From the NCBI GenBank assembly GCA_910583525.1, contig CAJTXL010000001.1:1-64000 (forward strand): a stretch of 64,000 bases of DNA, read 5' to 3'. Positions 15,486 to 22,886 of this stretch are shown here, piece by piece (positions within the stretch are counted from its first letter, which is position 1; every line of letters begins with the position of its first letter). The position numbers and the translations under genes are program-made. Under the pieces are notes generated by a model. That model saw only the letters and a program-made list of their open reading frames with translations. It had not been told where the DNA came from and searched no databases. The DNA is from an uncultured Muribaculaceae bacterium (GTDB taxonomy: Bacteria; Bacteroidota; Bacteroidia; Bacteroidales; Muribaculaceae).

Positions 15486-16328
15486 TTACCACGGCTTGTC
15501 GGTTTGTGGTCGGCCGGCCTGCGGTTCCTGTTCCTTGACTTTTTTGCGAGTCTGGTTTTCTTTGTTCTGCATAGATTGCAGGATTTGCTGTGCCGATTGT
15601 GTCATCGTTTGAGGCTGGGGCTGCTGTTGCTCCTGTTGTTGCTGTTCCTGTTGTTCTTGCTGTTGCTGCTGTTGTTCCTGTTGCTGCTGTTGCTTGTCCT
15701 GCTCTTGTTTATCCTGATTTTGGTCCTGGTTTTCCTGTTCTTGCTTTTTGAGTTGTGCAAGTCTGAGGTTTTCGCGAGTGGCAAGATTGTCAGGCTCAAG
15801 ACGCAAGGCGGCTTTGTACAGTTCAATGCTTTGGTCGTATTTCTCGTCGTTGAACGCCATGTTGCCGAGATTGTAAAGAGCTTTTTCGGCAATTTCGGCA
15901 TCGTAGAGTTTAGCATCGGCAACAAGTGTCTCAAGTAATTGAGCCGCCTGTACCCTCGGGTCGTTGGCTGTGCCTTTGTTGTCGTCGGACTGTAGCTGCA
16001 ACAGAGCCACCGCTTTGTTGTAGCGGCCGCGTATCGAACCGCCGTTCACTTCGATGGCTTTGTCGTATTCTTCGAGAGCCTCGTGATATTTTTCGTTTTC
16101 GAACAGTTTGTTGCCTCGGCGTATTGCATTGCGTTCGGCTTTGTACGACTGCGAGGGCGTGTTGTACTTCGATTCTTTTACGGCAGGCGCAGTCCCTTCA
16201 GGTTGGGTCTGCTCTATGGCAGACTGCTGCGTATGGCTGTCTGCGTCGGGCATTGCAAGCGATTGTGCATTTGCAGCCGAAGAACAGGCGAGGACTAACG
16301 ATGCAACGTATATAATTGTCTTGTTCAT
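15486..16328 (-). CDS. batC: BatC: TPR protein with glutamine-rich tail
   Basis: 280 residues. A signal peptide (ACSSAANA, cleavage near 22) precedes TPR repeats at about 65-190 (GNKLFENEKYHEALEEYDKA; LYNLGNMAFNDEKYDQSIEL). Residues 196-240 are nearly all Gln and Glu. The C terminus is short and ends in DKPW. BatC is a periplasmic TPR protein of the aerotolerance operon. The start overlaps the batB stop by four bases (ATGA). The Q-rich tract is unusually long and is encoded by CAG/CAA runs that could be prone to length change. Confidence 0.9.
   Translation of the reverse strand: MNKTIIYVASLVLACSSAANAQSLAMPDADSHTQQSAIEQTQPEGTAPAVKESKYNTPSQSYKAERNAIRRGNKLFENEKYHEALEEYDKAIEVNGGSIRGRYNKAVALLQLQSDDNKGTANDPRVQAAQLLETLVADAKLYDAEIAEKALYNLGNMAFNDEKYDQSIELYKAALRLEPDNLATRENLRLAQLKKQEQENQDQNQDKQEQDKQQQQQEQQQQQQEQQEQQQQEQQQPQPQTMTQSAQQILQSMQNKENQTRKKVKEQEPQAGRPQTDKPW
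15609..15743. repeat. CAG/CAA-rich tract coding the BatC glutamine-rich region
   Basis: The minus strand codes 45 residues that are mostly Gln with Glu, using repeated CAG, CAA and GAG codons in blocks of 4-6 glutamines. It is a low-complexity coding repeat that may vary in length between strains. Confidence 0.75.
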
Positions 16329-17368
16329 TTTGCGCCCTCCTTTTTGTTGATGCTTTCTTTGGTGAAGAAATTGATGCCTTTAAGCCAGCTGATTTTGCGG
16401 TTGACCACAAAGATGTCGAAAAGCAATGCCAAGAAGGCGAAGAAAGCGAAAGTCGGAAATTGTTCGGCTCCGGCAGTGTACGATACGGAACTGAACTCGG
16501 ATTTCTGTAGTTTGTCGAGCTGCTCCTGTAGGTCGGATAGAGCCGACGGTGAAGCGCCGTTGACATATATGCCGTCGCCGGCTTTGGCGATTTCCTGTGC
16601 AAGTACTTCGTTGAGTTTAGTTATTACGGGAGTGCCTTCGGGTGTCGAAAATCCGGGCAACAAGGTTCCCTGCGGAGTGCCAAGGCCTATTACGTCAATC
16701 TGTATACCGTTTTCGGCAGCCAGTTTGGCGGTCTCTATTGCCGCGCCTTCGTGGTCTTCGGCGTCTGTTATCAGGATTATGGCCTTGTGCATGTCTTCGG
16801 CCGGAGAGAAGCCGTTCATGGCCATTTTGATTGCGCTTGCCATGTCAGTGCCCTGGTATGCTATTTGCGAAGGTGTAAGTTCGTTAAGATACATTTTTGC
16901 GGTGTAGAAGTCAGATGTCAGCGGCAGCTGCATCTTGGACTGTCCGGCAAAAATAACGAGGCCGACCTTGTCGTTGTCGAGTTTGTCGACGAGTTTTTCG
17001 AGCAACAGGCGTGCCCTGTCGAGACGGCTGATTCCGTCGGGGCGCTCGGTCGAAGATGCGAGCATCGAGTTGGATACGTCGAACGCTATCATTACTTCTA
17101 TTCCGGCCGAGGTCTCTTGCTGCTCTTTGGCTCCGGCACGCGGACGTGCGAGCATTATCACCATTGCTGCCAATGCGAACATCGCCAATGTGATTTTTAC
17201 CGCCGGGGTGTAGCGTGATGCGTCGGGCATAAGTGACGCCACGACATCGGGCCGGCCGAAGCGGCGCAGTTTGGCACGACGGCTTGCCCGTGCCGCTATA
17301 TAGAGCAGTACGAACAGAGGCACGAGTGCCAACAAATATAGATATTTCGGATATGCGAAGTCGAACAT
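16325..17368 (-). CDS. batB: BatB: VWA-domain membrane protein
   Basis: 347 residues. Two N-terminal hydrophobic helices (about 8-26 and 58-76) and one near the C terminus (about 305-325) frame a von Willebrand factor A domain. The MIDAS motif is visible as IAFDVSNSM (D-x-S-x-S near 96) with ITDAEDHEG further on. VWA domains bind metal and protein partners; the domain is predicted to face the periplasm. It starts six bases after batA and overlaps batC by four. Confidence 0.92.
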   Translation of the reverse strand: MFDFAYPKYLYLLALVPLFVLLYIAARASRRAKLRRFGRPDVVASLMPDASRYTPAVKITLAMFALAAMVIMLARPRAGAKEQQETSAGIEVMIAFDVSNSMLASSTERPDGISRLDRARLLLEKLVDKLDNDKVGLVIFAGQSKMQLPLTSDFYTAKMYLNELTPSQIAYQGTDMASAIKMAMNGFSPAEDMHKAIILITDAEDHEGAAIETAKLAAENGIQIDVIGLGTPQGTLLPGFSTPEGTPVITKLNEVLAQEIAKAGDGIYVNGASPSALSDLQEQLDKLQKSEFSSVSYTAGAEQFPTFAFFAFLALLFDIFVVNRKISWLKGINFFTKESINKKEGAK

Positions 17369-17374
17369 AACTTA

Positions 17375-18361
17375 TTAGGGTATGGAGCGGAGGACTGTAT
17401 AACGGAGTGCCAGCTCGATAACGAAGAATGCGAAAGCAAGCCAGGCCCACATCATATAGTTGTCTTCGGTATGTGAAAAGTGGCGCACGTCCATCTGGGT
17501 TTTCTCAAGCGCGTCGATTTCAGTGAATACTTCTTCGAGCACACGGTTGCCGGTCGCACGGAAGTACTTGCCGCCGGTGCTGTCGGCGATGGTGCGCAAT
17601 GTGGCCTCGTCGATGACGACAGGCTGCGGCTGGAATTCTATGCGCCCCGACATGGTGCGTGTCGGGTAGGGTGCGGTACCGTTGGTGCCGATGCCAATGG
17701 TGTAGATTTTTACGCCAAGTTCTTTTGCCACTTCCGAGGCCGTTACAGGCGCTACTACGCCGGTGTTGTTCGAGCCGTCGGTGAGCAGTATTATGCTTTT
17801 GCTTTTTGCCTTGCCCTCTTTTAAACGGTTGAGGGCCGTCGCAATGCCGTCGCCGATGGCAGTGCCGTCTTCAAGTACGTTCATCGACAGGTTCTGCAGA
17901 TATTGAAGAAGCTGTGCGCGGTCTACTGTCATGGGTACTCCTGTAAGGCTTTCTCCGGCAAAGACCACAATGCCGATGTTGTCGCTTTCGCGGCCGGCGA
18001 TGAATTTTGCCGCCACTTCTTTTGCCGCATTGAAGCGGTCGGGAGAGAAGTCGCGGGCCATCATCGACGACGATACGTCGAGGGCGAGCACGATGTCGGT
18101 TCCTTCGGTCGATGTAGTGCGCCAGCTGTCGCGTTCCTGTGGACGCGCCATCACCACTATCAGACAGGCCAAGGCGGCAAGCCGTAGTATGAAAAGGACG
18201 TGCCTCAGGTATTGTTTCCACGAGCGCGGCAGGCGAGCGAACGCCTGTGCCGACGACAACGCCATGGTGGCGTGCAGATTGCGCTGTTTAAGCACATACC
18301 ACGCTATCAGCGGTATCAGGATGAGGAGTGTCCAAAGAAAATGCGGATGGGCGAAGTGCAT
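17375..18361 (-). CDS. batA: BatA: VWA-domain membrane protein
   Basis: 328 residues with the same plan as BatB: helices at about 9-27 and 55-73, a VWA domain with LALDVSSSMMARD (MIDAS D-x-S-x-S) and ILLTDGSNNTG, and a C-terminal transmembrane helix (about 305-325). Both VWA proteins sit side by side in bat operons of Bacteroidota, downstream of moxR and a DUF58 gene. It follows the gene at 18367-19389 after five bases. Aerotolerance function is known for B. fragilis; here it is inferred. Confidence 0.92.
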   Translation of the reverse strand: MHFAHPHFLWTLLILIPLIAWYVLKQRNLHATMALSSAQAFARLPRSWKQYLRHVLFILRLAALACLIVVMARPQERDSWRTTSTEGTDIVLALDVSSSMMARDFSPDRFNAAKEVAAKFIAGRESDNIGIVVFAGESLTGVPMTVDRAQLLQYLQNLSMNVLEDGTAIGDGIATALNRLKEGKAKSKSIILLTDGSNNTGVVAPVTASEVAKELGVKIYTIGIGTNGTAPYPTRTMSGRIEFQPQPVVIDEATLRTIADSTGGKYFRATGNRVLEEVFTEIDALEKTQMDVRHFSHTEDNYMMWAWLAFAFFVIELALRYTVLRSIP

Positions 18362-18366
18362 CGTTT

Positions 18367-19389
18367 TTATTTAGAGTTAGAGGATTCGTTCTTTTTGCTT
18401 TCATCTTCGGGCGTTTCAGGCTCGGGTGCAGGCTTGGTCTGCTCCACGAAGTCCTGTGCACGGGTGAATGCTTTGATATTGTCGTCGGGCAATGGGCGCA
18501 CTTTGGCAAATTTCACGAAGTCGGCTATAGAAAGCACGGCTCTCATCTCGTCGGCCGTCATGCGTGTCTCGGGATTGCTGCGCAGTGCCTTGACAATCTG
18601 TGTCGATGTCATTTCCATGGCGTTTATACCGAAACGGCCTTGGAGATACTGGCGAAGAATGTCGACAAGTTCGGTGTAGTATTCTTTTTCATGTCCGCTT
18701 TCTGCAAGGTTGCGCGAGCGCAGGGTGCTGAGGCGCGACATTGCCAGTTCGTAAGGCGGAACGGGCGGCGTGCGGCGTAGTTCGACGGTCTCTTTGCGGC
18801 GACGGAGCAACATGTAAGCCCATATGCCGGCGGCAACAAGGGCTAAAGCAATAGCCACCCACAGCAGCCAGTCGGGAAGGTAGTCGTACCATTTGGTCTG
18901 CGGCGATACTATCGAGGCCATAGGGTTGATAGTCTCTAAAGAGTCTACGTCGACGGGCAGCACTTTAAAAGTTACGACATTAGAAAATGCCGTATCGGCG
19001 CCGGGGGCGGCCACTACGGCAAAAGGCGGTATGCTTATCGTGCCCGGGACGAATGCCTGTACGGTGAAGTTAAAGTCGATTCGGCGTTTGCCTTCGGTAC
19101 GCGTCGATGTGCTGTCGGATGCGACAACATCGACACCTTTATATTCCATATATTCAGTGCCCGGCGAAAGCAGCGGAAAATCGACGAGCTGTGCCGACGA
19201 GGCGTATGCGTCGGGAATATCGACCGTGACACGAAGATGGTTGAGGTCGCCCATCACAACCACGGCGCTGTCGATTGCGGCTTTGACTGCCACGCTGTTC
19301 TGAGGGGCAGCCGAAGCGGTTGCCGTGACTGACAGGCCGGCGATAGCCAATGCCGCAGTCCTACCGATGTGTGAGAAAAGGCAACTCAT
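18367..19389 (-). CDS. Membrane protein of the bat operon (between DUF58 and batA)
   Basis: 340 residues. A signal peptide (about 1-27) is followed by a beta-rich extracytoplasmic domain with Ig-like strands, a single transmembrane helix at about 180-203 (LLWVAIALALVAAGIWAYML) and a cytoplasmic helical part with PPVPPYELAMSRLSTLRSRN, then a Lys/Asp/Glu-rich tail. The plan resembles a short BatD, or proteins annotated DUF4381. Genes of this type sit at this position in bat operons, but I cannot give it a secure name. It overlaps the DUF58 gene by four bases. Confidence 0.8.
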   Translation of the reverse strand: MSCLFSHIGRTAALAIAGLSVTATASAAPQNSVAVKAAIDSAVVVMGDLNHLRVTVDIPDAYASSAQLVDFPLLSPGTEYMEYKGVDVVASDSTSTRTEGKRRIDFNFTVQAFVPGTISIPPFAVVAAPGADTAFSNVVTFKVLPVDVDSLETINPMASIVSPQTKWYDYLPDWLLWVAIALALVAAGIWAYMLLRRRKETVELRRTPPVPPYELAMSRLSTLRSRNLAESGHEKEYYTELVDILRQYLQGRFGINAMEMTSTQIVKALRSNPETRMTADEMRAVLSIADFVKFAKVRPLPDDNIKAFTRAQDFVEQTKPAPEPETPEDESKKNESSNSK

Positions 19390-20261
19390 AGTGTCGAACG
19401 GTTTTTGAAAAGCCCCATCAGGGCACGTACATAATCTTCGTCGGTGGCTACCGATGCGAAATCGACGCGTGTGCCGCGCAATGTCGAAGCCATCAGCTGT
19501 TGGCGGTCATACCACCATTTGTTGTATGCTTTTCGTGTCTTTGCCGATGAAGTATCAACCCATCGTGTGGCGCCGGTTTCAAGGTCGGCAACGCGCATAA
19601 GCCCGACGTTGGGCATTTCGCTGTCGCGTTTATCGTAGACTTGTATTGCCATTACGTCGTGGCGCGACACGGCCACCGTAAGCGGCGTGCGGTAGTCGGA
19701 GCTGTCGATAAAGTCGGAAATCAGGAACATGGTGCATCTGCGTTTGAGGGCATCGCTGAAATAACGTACTGCCTGCGCAATGTCGGTGCCCTGGCTTTGC
19801 GGCTTAAAATCGAGCAACTCGCGGATAAGATACAAAATGTGCTTGCGTCCCTTTTTGGGAGTTATGAATTTCTCAACCCGGTCAGAGAAAAAGATGGCCC
19901 CTATCTTATCGTTGTTCTGAATGGCCGAAAATGCTATTGTAGCGGCGATTTCAGCTATCATCTCGCGTTTCTCCGGCCCTACGGCGCCGAAATTGCGGCT
20001 TGCCGATATGTCGACAAGGAGCATCACCGTAAGTTCGCGCTCTTCTTCGTACACTTTGACGTAAGGGCGGTTGTGACGGGCCGTGACGTTCCAGTCGATG
20101 TCGCGTATGTCGTCGCCATACTGGTACTCGCGCACTTCGGCGAACATCATGCCGCGGCCTTTGAATGCCGAATGATATTCGCCGGCGAAGATGTTCTGCG
20201 AGAGTCCGCGAGTTTTAATTTCAATCTTGCGAACCTTTTTTATCAGTTCATTCGAATCCAT
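19386..20261 (-). CDS. DUF58 domain protein of the MoxR-bat operon
   Basis: 291 residues, soluble. The core DUF58 motif REYQYGDDIRDIDWNVTARH lies near residues 44-63, followed by a VWA-like fold with MLLVDISASRNFG (D-x-S-x-S). These proteins work next to MoxR AAA+ ATPases; the pair is thought to act as a chaperone-like module for metal or protein complexes. The start is ten bases after moxR. Function beyond the MoxR partnership is unknown. Confidence 0.92.
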   Translation of the reverse strand: MDSNELIKKVRKIEIKTRGLSQNIFAGEYHSAFKGRGMMFAEVREYQYGDDIRDIDWNVTARHNRPYVKVYEEERELTVMLLVDISASRNFGAVGPEKREMIAEIAATIAFSAIQNNDKIGAIFFSDRVEKFITPKKGRKHILYLIRELLDFKPQSQGTDIAQAVRYFSDALKRRCTMFLISDFIDSSDYRTPLTVAVSRHDVMAIQVYDKRDSEMPNVGLMRVADLETGATRWVDTSSAKTRKAYNKWWYDRQQLMASTLRGTRVDFASVATDEDYVRALMGLFKNRSTL

Positions 20262-20271
20262 AGACTTGGCG

Positions 20272-21267
20272 TTAGGGCACTTGTACTTTGTCGAGGATGT
20301 CGGTTATAATCATGTCGGTGGTGAAGTTGTTGGCTTCGGCTTCGTAGGTGAGACCGATACGGTGACGCAGAACGTCGTGGCACACCGATATGACGTCTTC
20401 AGGGATTACATATCCGCGTTGGTGCAAGAAAGCATATGCACGCGCTGCTTTTGCCAAAGAGATGGATGCGCGAGGAGAAGCTCCGAACGAAATGTAGCTT
20501 GCAAGGTCGTCGAGTCCATATTCTTTAGGCGTACGTGTGGCAAAGACGATATCGACAATGTAACGTTCGATTTTTTCATCGACATAAATTTGCTCTACTA
20601 CTTTCTGTGCTTCAATCACTTCTTGCGGTTTGAGTACAGGTATGATAGGGCGCTCTTCGCGAGCTATGTTCATGCGGATGATTTCGCGTTCTTCGTCTTT
20701 TGTAGGGTAGCCGATAACCACTTTCATCAGGAAACGGTCGACCTGCGCTTCGGGGAGAGGGTAGGTGCCTTCCTGTTCAACAGGGTTTTGGGTCGCCATT
20801 ACCAGGAACGGCTTGTCGAGGGGGAATGTGTGGTCGCCGATAGTGACTTGGCGCTCCTGCATCGCTTCGAGCAATGCCGACTGCACTTTTGCCGGAGCGC
20901 GGTTTATTTCATCGGCGAGGACGAAGTTTGCGAAAATAGGGCCTTTCTTCACCTGAAAGGTCTCATTTTTGACACTGTATATCATTGTGCCGTTTACGTC
21001 GCCAGGAAGAAGGTCGGGAGTAAACTGGATACGGCTGTATTTAGCATCGATGAGCTGAGCCAATGTTTTTATGGCAAGTGTTTTTGCGAGGCCGGGGACG
21101 CCTTCGAGCAGAACATGTCCGTTGGCAAGAAGGGCTATGAGAAGACTTTCTACAAGGTGTTTCTGCCCGACAATAGTCTGGTCCATGCCATGGGTGACTA
21201 AGGTTATAAAGTCGCTTTTGCCGGCTACCAGCTCGTTGAGTTGGCGAATGTTGACGCTTTCGCTCAT
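20272..21267 (-). CDS. MoxR-family AAA+ ATPase, first gene of the bat operon
   Basis: 331 residues. Walker A is seen as LEGVPGLAKT (near 74-83), Walker B as VLADEINRA, sensor 1 as LVMATQNPVEQEGTYPLPEA, and an arginine finger region DRFLMKV follows; all are typical of the MoxR proper subgroup. It is predicted to power assembly or remodelling of partners encoded downstream (DUF58 and VWA proteins). It is the first gene of eight reaching to batE, spaced 7-51 bases or overlapping. Confidence 0.95.
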   Translation of the reverse strand: MSESVNIRQLNELVAGKSDFITLVTHGMDQTIVGQKHLVESLLIALLANGHVLLEGVPGLAKTLAIKTLAQLIDAKYSRIQFTPDLLPGDVNGTMIYSVKNETFQVKKGPIFANFVLADEINRAPAKVQSALLEAMQERQVTIGDHTFPLDKPFLVMATQNPVEQEGTYPLPEAQVDRFLMKVVIGYPTKDEEREIIRMNIAREERPIIPVLKPQEVIEAQKVVEQIYVDEKIERYIVDIVFATRTPKEYGLDDLASYISFGASPRASISLAKAARAYAFLHQRGYVIPEDVISVCHDVLRHRIGLTYEAEANNFTTDMIITDILDKVQVP

Positions 21268-21353
21268 AATTTTAAATGCTTATATTTCAGTATTTTCGAT
21301 TTCTCGATTGTTTTGATGTATGATGAACCGGGGTATCCCTCAGTTTTTTATCA

Positions 21354-21361
21354 CAAAATTA
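21354..21361 (-). promoter_or_regulatory. Candidate -7 element of the moxR-bat promoter
   Basis: TAATTTTG on the minus strand fits TAnnTTTG, 86 bases upstream of the moxR ATG. The upstream element is weak (TTTA at a 22-base distance), so the assignment is tentative. Confidence 0.4.
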
Positions 21362-21425
21362 CAATTATAACAAATAATTTGCCTAAAAGGAATGTTAATT
21401 TTATCTATCAAGTCTTTAACATAGC

Positions 21426-21456
21426 TTAGTTTTAAGCATTTTTATATATAACTTTG
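21426..21456 (+). promoter_or_regulatory. Promoter of the GldB-like lipoprotein gene
   Basis: TAACTTTG at 21449-21456 is an exact -7 element; TTAG at 21426-21429 stands 19 bases before it in place of TTTG. The ATG follows 23 bases later. Confidence 0.6.
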
Positions 21457-21479
21457 CGCACGTGAACAGATAGTGTTTT

Positions 21480-22466
21480 ATGACAGATAAATTTATCAAG
21501 TGGCTTATTTTTGCCGTCGCCGTTACGGCTTTATTTTCGTGCTCCCGAAGCGGTAAGACAGACAATGCCGTGCCGGAGCCTGTGGCACCTTTGTGGTCGG
21601 TCATGCGCGACTATAACTCATATGAACCGACACTGCGTGACTCGGTATTCGTAGTCTATGAACCCGAATTTAAAGCTTTTATGAAAACCGTCAGCGACGA
21701 CAGCCTTTCGGAAGTCCTCGTATCGGCATGGTCGGCATCTCTGCCGGTGGAGATTTTCACGCCGGCGGTAGACTCTGTGTATCCTTCTGTCGAAGATATT
21801 GAGTGGCTCTTGGGTAATATATTGGGCAGGGCATCAGATGCAGGCATCGAATTTCCTCGGCGCAGGTATGCCGCTGTCGTTTACGGCAGGCCCGAATCGA
21901 TATTGTTTGTCGACAGTGTGATGCTTATAGCCCTAAACCATTATCTTGGAGTCGATTATCCCGGATATTCGCATTGGCCCGTATATCGTCGTCTGTCAAA
22001 AACGCCACAGAATTTACCGTATGACATTGCCGAGGCTCTTGTTGCGACGTCATATCCATATACCGCAGAAGGTGAAGATGCCACTTTGTTGTCGGGGATG
22101 CTGTATCAAGGCGCTCTTGTTGCCGCCAAAATGGAACTTGTCGGCTCGGAAGCGAACCTCGCCGAAGCGCTCGGCTATAGTACTGCGGAATTGGAGCGGC
22201 TTGAGGGAATGGAGTCTGAAATATGGCGCACGATTGTCGGCGAAAAGATGCTTTATGATACGTCGGAGAGCATGGCCGACCGTATGCTGTCGACTGCGCC
22301 GGCCGTACGTGTCTCAGGGAACATGTGGCCTCCTCGCGTAGGTCGGTTTATAGGCTATAAAATCATCAAGGCGTATCAGGAAAAACATCCTGACACGCCT
22401 CTCGAAGAGCTGCTGGCTCCTGACTTTTATTTATCGCCAAGCGCGTTGGCCGATGCCGGATATTAG
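21480..22466 (+). CDS. GldB-like lipoprotein
   Basis: 328 residues. A lipoprotein signal with VTALFSCS places the lipidated Cys at 21. The rest looks like the GldB family: SYEPTLRDSVFVVYEPEF near the start, a central LIALNHYLGVDYPGY (in GldB homologues a similar motif follows the H-N/E-x-x-H region), and a C-terminal RVGRFIGYKIIKAYQEKHP. GldB is needed for gliding and type IX secretion in Flavobacterium; Bacteroidales homologues occur in non-gliding gut species with unknown role. It is divergent from the bat operon with 212 bases between the starts, and convergent with the gene at 22463. Confidence 0.75.
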   Translation: MTDKFIKWLIFAVAVTALFSCSRSGKTDNAVPEPVAPLWSVMRDYNSYEPTLRDSVFVVYEPEFKAFMKTVSDDSLSEVLVSAWSASLPVEIFTPAVDSVYPSVEDIEWLLGNILGRASDAGIEFPRRRYAAVVYGRPESILFVDSVMLIALNHYLGVDYPGYSHWPVYRRLSKTPQNLPYDIAEALVATSYPYTAEGEDATLLSGMLYQGALVAAKMELVGSEANLAEALGYSTAELERLEGMESEIWRTIVGEKMLYDTSESMADRMLSTAPAVRVSGNMWPPRVGRFIGYKIIKAYQEKHPDTPLEELLAPDFYLSPSALADAGY

Positions 22467-22798
22467 TATTGTACGTCTACTACTATTTCCATCGGGTTCC
22501 ACATCGAAAATTTTACCACAGAATGTATGTTGATGTCAACGCGCCCGTTCTTTACAAGTTGTGGAATAACGGTCACTGCGCGCTCTACCACTTTGGCCGA
22601 TTTGGAAAGTCTGGCGTTTAATTTGGATGATGGAGCGTCGACTTTGATTTCTGAAGGCTTATCGGCCGGCAGATTAAGCGTCAAAGACTGTCCTATCATC
22701 AAAGATGCTGTCTTTTCGCCGTTGACATATACGTTATATGGTACTGCGCCGCCTGCCAATGCTGCTTTTCGCTTGATGTATGCTTTGATTGTTTCCAT
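22463..22798 (-). CDS. Hypothetical small beta-rich protein
   Basis: 111 residues, no signal peptide. It starts METIKAYIKRKAALAGGAVP, then alternates hydrophobic residues in a way that suggests a beta-sandwich (YNVYVNGEKTASLMIGQSLT, NIHSVVKFSMWNPMEIVVDV). I do not recognise the family. It sits downstream of pfp behind a terminator hairpin, so it probably has its own promoter or depends on read-through. Its end overlaps the convergent GldB-like gene by four bases. Confidence 0.65.
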   Translation of the reverse strand: METIKAYIKRKAALAGGAVPYNVYVNGEKTASLMIGQSLTLNLPADKPSEIKVDAPSSKLNARLSKSAKVVERAVTVIPQLVKNGRVDINIHSVVKFSMWNPMEIVVDVQY

Positions 22799-22810
22799 AA
22801 GTTTTTTTGT

Positions 22811-22858
22811 TTTGAAAAAATGCGGTTTGGCTGTATTTCAAGCACAAAACCGCATTTT
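22811..22858 (-). terminator. Intrinsic terminator of pfp
   Basis: On the minus strand AAAATGCGGTTT (22847-22858) pairs perfectly with AAACCGCATTTT (22817-22828), followed by further T. The 18-base loop is long. It lies 29 bases after the pfp stop. Confidence 0.8.
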
Positions 22859-22886
22859 GCAAGCTGATATTAGAAGGGTATTGAAA

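Noticed and set aside
15504..15938. A Leu/Phe-rich 144-residue frame on plus with apparent membrane helices
   Set aside because: It is the antisense reading of the BatC CAG/CAA tract, which automatically reads as leucine runs.
20191..21201. A 336-residue open frame on plus opposite moxR
   Set aside because: It lies antisense to a certain gene, its translation is rich in Cys, Phe and His without any domain, and it reflects codon bias on the other strand.
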